DNA of 64,000 bases from Microbispora sp. NBC_01189 (lineage in GTDB: Bacteria > Actinomycetota > Actinomycetes > Streptosporangiales > Streptosporangiaceae): contig NZ_CP108581.1 of NCBI RefSeq assembly GCF_036010665.1, positions 131,501 through 195,500 of the forward strand. The letters run 5' to 3'. Under the pieces are notes generated by a model that saw nothing but the letters and a program-made list of their open reading frames with translations, ran no database searches and was not told where the DNA came from. Below are positions 57,975 to 64,000 of this stretch, piece after piece; within the stretch, counting starts at the first letter, position 1, and the number at the start of each line of letters is the position of its first letter. Position numbers and translations under genes: made by a program.

Positions 57975-59509
57975 CCGACGGCGGACTCGGCGGCGGCGAC
58001 CACGGCTCCGCTCGCGACGAGCCGGACGACCGCCTCGATCTCCGGCGCCAGGAAGCGGTCCTGCCCGGGCCCGGCCACCGCCTCGCGCAGCGCCGCGACG
58101 ACCGCGCCCGTCCCCGGCGCCGGTTCGTACGGCCGGCGCAGGTCGAGCGCCCGCGCGGCGGTGAGCACCTCGATCGCGAGCACGCGGGTGAGCCCGTCGA
58201 CGGCGCGGCGCAGCTTGCGCCCCGCCGACCAGCCCATCGAGACGTGGTCCTCCTGCATGGCGGAGCTCGGGATCGAGTCCACGCTCGCCGGGACCGCCAG
58301 CCGCTTGAGCTCGGACACGATCGCCGCCTGGGTGTACTGCGCGATCATGTGGCCGGAGTCGACGCCCGGATCGTCGGCGAGGAACGCCGGAAGGCCGTGG
58401 CTGCGCGCCACGTCGAGCATGCGGTCGGTGCGCCGCTCGGAGATCGAGGCGAGGTCGGCCGCCACGATCGCCAGGAAGTCCAGCGCGTACGCCACGGGAG
58501 CGCCGTGGAAGTTGCCGTTGGACTCCACCCGGCCGTCGGCGAGCACCACCGGATTGTCGATCGCGCTCGCCAGCTCCCGGGCGGCGACGGCCGAGGCGTG
58601 GGCGAGGGTGTCCCGGGCGGCCCCGGCGACCTGCGGCGCGCAGCGCAGCGAGTAGGCGTCCTGGACGCGGGTGCAGGAACCGTCGCGGTGCGAGGCCATC
58701 ACGCCCGACCCGGCGAGCAGCGCCCGCATGTTGGCCGCGGCCAGGGCCTGGCCGGGGTGGGGCCGCAGCGCCTGGAGTTCGGCCGCGAACACGTGGTCGG
58801 TGCCGAGCAGCGCCTCCACGCTCATGGCCGCGCCGATGTCGGCGGTGGTGAGGAGCGCGGACAGGTCGTGCAGCGCCAGCACGAGCATGCCGAGCATGCC
58901 GTCGGTGCCGTTGATCAGCGCCAGCCCCTCCTTGGCGGCCAGCTCGACGGGCTCGGCGCCGTGTTCCTTGAGCGCCTCGGCGGCGGGCCGCAGGCGGCCC
59001 CCGGCGTCCCGCACGACCCCTTCGCCCATGATCGTCAGGGCGACGTGGGAGAGCGGCGCGAGATCCCCCGAGCAGCCGAGGCTGCCGTACTCGTGGACGA
59101 CCGGGGTGAGCCGCGCGTTCAGCAGCGACTCCAGCACCCGGGCCGTGGCCGGGCGTACGCCGGTGTGCCCGGTGGCGAGCGTGCGCAGGCGCAGCAGCAT
59201 CATGGCCCGGACGACCTCGGTCTCCACCTCGGGCCCGGAGCCCGCCGCGTGCGAGCGGACGAGGCTGCGCTGGAGCCGGGCGCGCAGCGAGGGATCGATA
59301 TGCAGGGTGGCGAGCGCGCCGAAGCCGGTGGAGACGCCGTAGGCCGGGGCGTCGGCCTCGGCCAGTTCCTCGATCCTTCCCCGCGACGCGGCCATCTCGG
59401 CGATCGCGTCGTCCGTCAGCCGCACCCGGGCTCCGTCCCTCGCGACGCGGACCACGTCGGCGAAGGCGAGCGGCCCGGGACCGACGGCCACGACCTCGTC
59501 GTCGTGCAT
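57962..59509 (-). CDS. hutH: Histidine ammonia-lyase
   Basis: 515 residues. The MIO cofactor forms from the triad in GSLGCSGDLAPLSH (Cys146-Ser147-Gly148); Cys in place of the more common Ala is known in actinobacterial enzymes. Other family blocks: YGVSTGFGALA, GTDGMLGML, QDAYSLRCAPQV and SIPSSAMQEDHVSMG. Removes ammonia from L-histidine to give urocanate. No other hut genes nearby. AAGGGG precedes the ATG. Confidence 0.95.
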   Translation of the reverse strand: MHDDEVVAVGPGPLAFADVVRVARDGARVRLTDDAIAEMAASRGRIEELAEADAPAYGVSTGFGALATLHIDPSLRARLQRSLVRSHAAGSGPEVETEVVRAMMLLRLRTLATGHTGVRPATARVLESLLNARLTPVVHEYGSLGCSGDLAPLSHVALTIMGEGVVRDAGGRLRPAAEALKEHGAEPVELAAKEGLALINGTDGMLGMLVLALHDLSALLTTADIGAAMSVEALLGTDHVFAAELQALRPHPGQALAAANMRALLAGSGVMASHRDGSCTRVQDAYSLRCAPQVAGAARDTLAHASAVAARELASAIDNPVVLADGRVESNGNFHGAPVAYALDFLAIVAADLASISERRTDRMLDVARSHGLPAFLADDPGVDSGHMIAQYTQAAIVSELKRLAVPASVDSIPSSAMQEDHVSMGWSAGRKLRRAVDGLTRVLAIEVLTAARALDLRRPYEPAPGTGAVVAALREAVAGPGQDRFLAPEIEAVVRLVASGAVVAAAESAVGLLA

Positions 59510-59741
59510 CGTCCCACCCCTTCACCATCCCATTGGTAACCACCGTATTCTAAAGTAGGTCCTTACATCCATGGATCCCTCCGTCCCCTCGCGTCCCGGC
59601 CCCGCCCGCCGGGGTTCCGCTCCCCCCGACGCCGGAAGGGTCACCCGGACTCACGGCGTGAGCAGGGCGAACGCCGCTGATTTGGGGAGTCGCCGGAGAT
59701 TGGATAAAGTGCTTCGCGTGAGTCCGGCCGAGAGCCGGGAC
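59510..59741. promoter_or_regulatory. Divergent region between hutH and the tRNA cluster
   Basis: For hutH, TAGAAT inside CCTACTTTAGAATACGG (59543-59559, minus strand) is a likely -10, and CCTACTTT resembles the peptide-operon element. For the tRNAs, TTTGGG and GATAAA at about 59678-59707 are a plausible promoter pair. Confidence 0.4.
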
Positions 59742-59813
59742 GCGGAAGTGGCTCAGTGGTAGAGCATCACCTTGCCAAGGTGAGGGTCGCGGGTTCGAAT
59801 CCCGTCTTCCGCT
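59742..59813 (+). tRNA. tRNA-Gly (anticodon GCC)
   Basis: 72 bases. Acceptor GCGGAAG/CTTCCGC, anticodon stem TCACC/GGTGA with loop TTGCCAA, T-arm GGTTCGAATCC. Confidence 0.97.
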
Positions 59814-59826
59814 CGGAGATCGACAC

Positions 59827-59897
59827 GGTGGAGTGGCCGAGAGGCGAGGCAGCGGCCTGCAAAGCCGCGTACACGGGTTCAAATCCCGTCTCCACCT
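59827..59897 (+). tRNA. tRNA-Cys (anticodon GCA)
   Basis: 71 bases. Acceptor GGTGGAG/CTCCACC, anticodon stem GCGGC/GCCGC with loop CTGCAAA, T-arm GGTTCAAATCC. 13 bases after tRNA-Gly. Confidence 0.97.
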
Positions 59898-59911
59898 CTT
59901 GGTTCGTCCAA

Positions 59912-59983
59912 GGGCGATTAGCTCAGCGGGAGAGCGCTTCCCTGACACGGAAGAGGTCACTGGTTCAATCCCAGTATCGCCCA
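59912..59983 (+). tRNA. tRNA-Val (anticodon GAC)
   Basis: 72 bases. Acceptor GGGCGAT/ATCGCCC, anticodon loop CTGACAC between CTTCC/GGAAG. Differs from the CAC isoacceptor at 52457 almost only in the anticodon arm. Confidence 0.97.
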
Positions 59984-59986
59984 CCA

Positions 59987-60604
59987 TCATCGATGGCCTC
60001 CTCGATCGAGGAGGCCATCGGCCTGTCCGGCCCCCACACCAGACGATCTCGCCGCCTCGCCGCGGTGCGCGCCTCCATGCCCACCGGGCGCTCGGCGGGC
60101 GACCGCGGGAGTGGTCGCCGTGGGGAGTGGAACGGGCCGGCGGGCGCGCGGCAGGGCGATGGAGAACCAGACGACCTTGCCATCGGGACGTCCGGGGAGG
60201 ACGCCCCACGCATGGCTGAGCGACTCGACCAGCACCAGCCCGCGGCCGCACTCCGCGATGTCGTCCTCTTCACCGGGCAGGGCGCCGCCGGGCGCGCTTG
60301 AGGTGGGCCACACTGTGCCGACGCCGTCCCACACCTCCACGTACAGGTGCTCCCGGGTCAGCCGGGCACGCAGGACGACAAGGTGCGCGCGGTGGCCGGA
60401 TGCCGCGGCGGCCGCTGTCGCCTGCACCGCATTGGTGACGACTTCCGATGTGAGCAGTTCCACGTCGTCCGCCATATCCGAAAGCTGCCACCTGGTCACG
60501 ATCGACCGGACGAAATGGCGAGCCCGGGAAATCACCGCGGGACGCGCGGCAAGCGGCAGCTCCTCGGAAACGCGGCCAGAAGCCGGGCTGAAAGGTGATC
60601 GCAT
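59987..60604 (-). CDS. HATPase_c anti-sigma/RsbW-like ATP-binding protein
   Basis: 205 residues from ATG 60604; ATG 60703 is possible but lacks a ribosome site. N-box LLTSEVVTNAVQA and G-box ECGRGLVLVESLSHAWG are those of the small GHKL kinases common in actinomycetes, which act as anti-sigma factors or bind ATP in regulatory partnerships. The last 60 residues are Pro/Arg-rich. Divergent from the XRE/TPR regulator at 60875, as such ATPases often are. Confidence 0.82.
   Translation of the reverse strand: MRSPFSPASGRVSEELPLAARPAVISRARHFVRSIVTRWQLSDMADDVELLTSEVVTNAVQATAAAAASGHRAHLVVLRARLTREHLYVEVWDGVGTVWPTSSAPGGALPGEEDDIAECGRGLVLVESLSHAWGVLPGRPDGKVVWFSIALPRARRPVPLPTATTPAVARRAPGGHGGAHRGEAARSSGVGAGQADGLLDRGGHR
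59991..60020. terminator. 30-base perfect palindrome ending the tRNA cluster
   Basis: CGATGGCCTCCTCGA followed by its exact complement, eight bases after tRNA-Val. It also lies within the last codons of the convergent ATPase gene and can serve both transcripts. Confidence 0.75.
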
Positions 60605-60874
60605 GATGGGACCTGATTCCGGAGCGGATCGATGGAAAGGTGACCGCTCAGCTGGCAGGGGGTGAGGAGCCGGCGGGCCAAGGCGTACTGACGTGCCTGT
60701 CATGGTGAACGGTCAGACGGCCGGGCCGCGAGTCGCGGCCCCGATACCCTTGCCAGTTCACGGGCCGATCGGCGCGGCCGATCAGCTTGACCGATCAGCT
60801 CGGGCGATGCCTCTTCACCGAGTCATGTGCGCGGTTAAGGTGACCGAAAAGCATGTGGCTGGGAAAGGTCGCCG

Positions 60875-62227
60875 ATGAACGTCAATCCCCAAAGCGGACA
60901 GAATATCGACCCCGGTGTCTGGGAACAGCCCACAATGCGACAGGTGCTTGCTGTCAGAGATATTTCTACCGTTTTCCGGCTTCTGGGTCAGCGGGGATTG
61001 TCCCAGCGCGTGATCGCGGCACGTACCGGGCAGTCGCAGTCGGAGGTGTCCGAGATCGTCGCCAACGGCCGGCAGGTCATGGCCTACGACGTGCTCAGCC
61101 GCATCGCCGACGGCCTCGGCATTCCGCGCGGGTACATGGGCCTGGCCTTCGACGTCTCCTCGGCGCGTCCCGCCGCGCCCGCCGCGCTGAAGGGCGACGA
61201 GGACGAACAGGCGCGTCGTCTGCTGGCGCACGCCGCGCAGGTGACCGTCGGCGCGATCGAAGGCGACGTGAAGCGGTGGGCCGAGCCCCTGCCGGGCGTC
61301 GCCACCCCGCTGCCCGGGCGGATCGGGATGGCCGACGTCGTCCAGGCGGAGTCGGTGACCCGCGCCCTGCGCGCCCTGGACTACCAGCAGGGAGGCGGAG
61401 TCTGCCGCGACGCGGTGGTGGCGCAACTGGCCTGGTCACAGCGACTGCTCCACACCTCCTGCTCGCCCGATGTCGCGCGGCGCCTGCACAGGGCGCTGGC
61501 CGACCAGCACAACCTCGCGGGGTGGACGTCCTTCGACGTCGGCTTGTACGGCTCCGCCATAGACCACCTGGCCCGCGCTCTGGAACAGGCCAAACACGCG
61601 AACGATCCCTCGCTGATGGCCAACATCCTCTACCGGATGGGGCGCGTCCAGTTGCATCGCGGACGCGTCCAGGAGACCTTGCGGTTCTTCCAGCTGGGAC
61701 AACTCTGCGCACAGGACGCCAACTGCGAACGTACGGTGGCGATGCTCTGCGCGAACGAAGCCTGCGCCTACGCCCTGCTCGGCAACGCCGAACTGGCGCT
61801 CAAATCGATGACCCGGGCCCGCGACGAGCTTGATCGCGCCCAGGAGCGTCCCGCGCCCTCCTGGGTGAACTTCTTCGGCTACGCCGATCTCGCCGCCAGC
61901 GCCGGCATGCTGCACGCCGGCCTGGGCACCGCGCACCTGGAGACCGCCGTGGAGCACCTCACCCGAGCGCTCGCGGGCCGCGACATGAGCATGACGCGCA
62001 GTCGTACGTTCGAGCTGACCGCCCTCGCCACCGTGTATCTGAAGGCAGGAGAGATGACCTGCGGAGTCGACACCGGCCACCAGGCCGTCACGCTGGCGAC
62101 GGAGATCCGGTCGACGCGGGTCATCGACCGCCTCGCGCCCCTGCAGGAGGCCGCCATGAGCCGGGCCGCGCACCACTCCGACGCCCGTGACCTCGCGCAG
62201 CGCATCTCGGTCCTGCGGGCGGCATGA
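60875..62227 (+). CDS. XRE-type regulator with TPR-like C-terminal domain
   Basis: 450 residues. Helix-turn-helix about 43-95 (LSQRVIAARTGQSQSEVSEI), then an all-helical TPR-like region (GSAIDHLARALEQAKHAND, ILYRMGRVQLHRGRVQETLRFF, AYALLGNAELALKSMTRA). Such proteins are frequent in actinomycetes and often linked to development or cell signalling. Ribosome site AAAGG. Its stop overlaps the next gene (ATGA). Confidence 0.85.
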   Translation: MNVNPQSGQNIDPGVWEQPTMRQVLAVRDISTVFRLLGQRGLSQRVIAARTGQSQSEVSEIVANGRQVMAYDVLSRIADGLGIPRGYMGLAFDVSSARPAAPAALKGDEDEQARRLLAHAAQVTVGAIEGDVKRWAEPLPGVATPLPGRIGMADVVQAESVTRALRALDYQQGGGVCRDAVVAQLAWSQRLLHTSCSPDVARRLHRALADQHNLAGWTSFDVGLYGSAIDHLARALEQAKHANDPSLMANILYRMGRVQLHRGRVQETLRFFQLGQLCAQDANCERTVAMLCANEACAYALLGNAELALKSMTRARDELDRAQERPAPSWVNFFGYADLAASAGMLHAGLGTAHLETAVEHLTRALAGRDMSMTRSRTFELTALATVYLKAGEMTCGVDTGHQAVTLATEIRSTRVIDRLAPLQEAAMSRAAHHSDARDLAQRISVLRAA

Positions 62228-63129
62228 CAACGACCTCCGCCGCCGGTGCGCTCACGCGCGAAAGGCTCAACGGGCTGCTGGAGTCCGTCTGCGACCGTGC
62301 GGGGCTCTCCTCGCGGGACGCCGAGCTCGTCAAGTTCACCAACAACGCGGTCTTCCGCCTTCGTCAGGCGTCCGTCGTCGTGCGCATAGCCGGGTCCACG
62401 GCTGCCCGCACCCGCGTGCCGACGGTGGTCCGGGTCGCCCGCTGGCTGGCGCGGCACGACTTCCCGGCGGTCCGGCTCCTGCCCGGCGTGGAGCAGCCCT
62501 TGCACGTGGACGGCCATGTGATCACTCTGTGGGAGTACCTGCCGGAGGTCGGCCCGCGCCCGGACGGCAGGGATCTCGGGGCTCTGCTGCGACGCCTGCA
62601 CGCCCTGACCGATCCGCCGCCGGACCTGCTCGAGTGGCGGCCGATGACGGAAGTACGCCAGCGCCTCGACGAGCCGGAAGACCTGTCCGCCGACGACCAC
62701 GCCTTCCTCCGGTACGAGTGCGACGAGGTCGAAGGACAGCTCGCCAAGCTCAGCTATGTGCTCACGCCCGGGGTCGTCCACGGGGACGCGTTCCTCGGGA
62801 ACGTCATCGCGGGACCGCACGGGCCCGTGCTGTGCGACTTCGACGGCACGACGATCGGCCCACGCGAATGGGACCTGACCCCGGTGGCGGTCGGCAGCCT
62901 GCGCATGGACTATCCGGAGGACGAACACGGCCCGCTGTCCAAGGAGTACGGCTTCGACGTGACCCGATGGGAGGGCTTTCCGGTCCTGCGGCGGCTTCGT
63001 GAGCTCAAGCTGGTCACCAGCGTGTTGCCCATCCTGCGAAGCAATCCGGCGATCCGTCCGCAATGGGAGCACCGCATGCGCAGCTTCAAGGCCGGCGACC
63101 TGAACGTCAGGTGGCAGACGTACAGGTGA
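62224..63129 (+). CDS. APH-family phosphotransferase (kinase fold)
   Basis: 301 residues. Catalytic loop VVHGDAFLGNVI (His186, Asp188, Asn193) and metal-binding LCDFDG (Asp205) are intact; the N-lobe has VFRLRQASVVVRIA and the hinge TLWEYLPE. The substrate could be a small metabolite, an antibiotic or a lipid; resistance cannot be claimed from the fold. Translationally coupled to the regulator. Confidence 0.85.
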   Translation: MTTTSAAGALTRERLNGLLESVCDRAGLSSRDAELVKFTNNAVFRLRQASVVVRIAGSTAARTRVPTVVRVARWLARHDFPAVRLLPGVEQPLHVDGHVITLWEYLPEVGPRPDGRDLGALLRRLHALTDPPPDLLEWRPMTEVRQRLDEPEDLSADDHAFLRYECDEVEGQLAKLSYVLTPGVVHGDAFLGNVIAGPHGPVLCDFDGTTIGPREWDLTPVAVGSLRMDYPEDEHGPLSKEYGFDVTRWEGFPVLRRLRELKLVTSVLPILRSNPAIRPQWEHRMRSFKAGDLNVRWQTYR

Positions 63130-63343
63130 AGGACGTGGCCCTCCGCGCACCCCCATGGCCGGCTCCCTCACCGGCCGGCCCACTCCCGGCGGTGCGCTCC
63201 GCCGCCGACCGGCCCGCGACGATCCGGTCGTCCATGCGCGGCCCCCGTCAGCCGGAAGGCATTCGGAAGGCCGCGCAAGGTCAGCCGGAGGCCACAGGGG
63301 GACGACCGGCCTGGCCCGGACGGCCGCTCCGAGGTCGCGCGGG
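63130..63343. other. Intergenic, nothing recognised
   Basis: 214 bases between convergent genes with scattered short inverted repeats and no supported ORF. Confidence 0.4.
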
Positions 63344-63577
63344 TCAGTCGGCCCGGGCGAAGAGCTCGTCGAAGAGCTCCAGCGCGGCCCGCCGTACGTC
63401 GTCGGGAGCGAGGCCGTTCAAGGTGTCGCGCGCCTGGGCGGCGTCGCGGGTCGTGGCGAAGGTGATCGCGACCGATTTGGCGGCCGCGTGGCGCAGCGAC
63501 CCGGTGGGCGCGCTGTCGGCCAGTGCCTCCGCGCTCGCGGCCAGGTCGAGGTTGTCTTTGCCGGTCTGGGTGGTCAA
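63344..63577 (-). CDS. Small hypothetical protein (77 aa)
   Basis: Soluble, helical-looking, Ala/Asp-rich (LDLAASAEALADSAPTGSLR, FATTRDAAQARDTLNGL, ALELFDELFARAD). ATG with GGAGAA about eight bases upstream. No family recognised; codon bias is normal for the genome. Confidence 0.6.
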   Translation of the reverse strand: MTTQTGKDNLDLAASAEALADSAPTGSLRHAAAKSVAITFATTRDAAQARDTLNGLAPDDVRRAALELFDELFARAD

Positions 63578-63717
63578 AGCGTTCTCCTGGTGTGATGGCG
63601 GCTTGACCCATTATCCGTGATGGGTCCGCGACGCGAGGCGGCACCCCGCATTGTTCGCGTGTCCCCTCCCGTTTCGGCCGCCTTTTTCCTGCTTTCCCGG
63701 CCTTCCCGGGGCCCTCC

Positions 63718-64000
63718 TCACCGCCCGCCGAGACGGGTCCGTACGACGAGATCGTGCAGGGCGTCGTGGGCCGAGGATGCGTCCGGCAACGCGGAGGAGG
63801 CCCCGGCGTCCTCCAGGGCCGCGGTGAGCGCGTCGAGGTCGGCCCGAAGGCGTTCCGGGCCGGGCGCGTCGTCCGGTAGCGCGCCGTGCTCGGCCGCGCG
63901 CTTGGCCTCGACCAGACCGGCCAGGTAGGGCGGCGCGCCGTCGAGGAGCAGGGTCAGGTCGGCGACGAGTCCGCCGCCGCGCATGAGGCGGATGCCCGTC
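63718..64000 (-). CDS. Hypothetical protein, N-terminus outside window
   Basis: About 93 codons visible; the frame is open to the right edge through residues IRLM before an internal Met at 63984, so the true start probably lies beyond. Mostly helical, acidic (LLLDGAPPYLAGLVEAKRAA, RADLDALTAALEDAG). No family recognised. Confidence 0.5.
   Translation of the reverse strand, partial: TGIRLMRGGGLVADLTLLLDGAPPYLAGLVEAKRAAEHGALPDDAPGPERLRADLDALTAALEDAGASSALPDASSAHDALHDLVVRTRLGGR

Noticed and set aside
57962-59509. Non-functional histidine ammonia-lyase because the MIO triad is Cys-Ser-Gly
   Set aside because: Cys in place of Ala is tolerated and is known in actinobacterial enzymes; all other active-site blocks are intact.
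62224-63129. Aminoglycoside resistance gene
   Set aside because: The kinase fold is shared by many metabolite kinases; nothing in the sequence indicates antibiotic specificity.

Overview
The window is very GC-rich chromosomal DNA with GTG starts, dense minus-strand operons and actinomycete marker families: an SsgA-like sporulation protein (ssgB), a SARP-like XRE/TPR regulator coupled to a kinase-like gene, DUF6247, and many secreted proteins with Ser/Pro linkers and C-terminal ricin-B lectin modules. This fits a sporulating filamentous actinobacterium, most likely of the Streptosporangiales. That placement is inference from gene content, not from any rRNA. All positions are 1-based in the window.

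Layout. 1-7.4 kb: a minus-strand operon for peptide/opine-type ABC uptake, a DAO-family FAD oxidoreductase and a xi-class glutathione transferase cut by the window edge. 7.5-11.4 kb: a VanZ-like protein, an OmpR-type regulator and a histidine kinase, next to a Tat-exported beta-lactamase-fold protein whose promoter carries a near-copy of the VanZ promoter. 11.5-14.5 kb: a small ORF coupled to a GNAT acetyltransferase, a DedA protein and an orphan NarL-type kinase. 14.6-18.7 kb: a minus-strand block made of a flavin reductase, two very small ORFs, an FMN reductase, a LanC-like protein with a Cys-Cys-Gly zinc motif and a sulfite-oxidase-like molybdoenzyme. 18.8-21.6 kb: a GvpU-like orphan and a large-subunit catalase. 

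21.9-50 kb is a plant-polysaccharide island. It holds a GH26 mannanase, LVIVD/OmpL47 surface protein, three mosaic ThuA / sugar-dehydrogenase / DUF1080 ricin proteins, a beta-helix protein, a GH54 arabinofuranosidase, a CE1-type esterase, a two-permease RbsABC/YtfQRT-like sugar transporter with a TIM-barrel isomerase, and an FCD-type GntR regulator. A perfect CGAATCGATTCG operator lies at both the transporter promoter and the arabinofuranosidase leader, which ties uptake to debranching. Six nearly identical ricin-B modules and one broken remnant show recent duplication or gene conversion.

50-64 kb returns to ordinary chromosome: LysE exporter, a gene-poor stretch, a type II toxin-antitoxin pair, four tRNA genes (Val-CAC; Gly-GCC, Cys-GCA, Val-GAC), ssgB, a second LVIVD lipoprotein, pabC-pabB, a LysR regulator, hutH, an anti-sigma-like ATPase, an XRE/TPR regulator coupled to an APH-fold kinase, and two small hypothetical genes, the last cut by the window edge.

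The two most interesting signals are (i) the LanC-CCG / flavin reductase / sulfite oxidase block, whose promoters share a CCTACT-centred motif with the peptide-uptake operon, suggesting a sulfur-linked regulon, and (ii) the furanose-uptake plus extracellular keto-sugar protein set built from shuffled ThuA, dehydrogenase and ricin domains.
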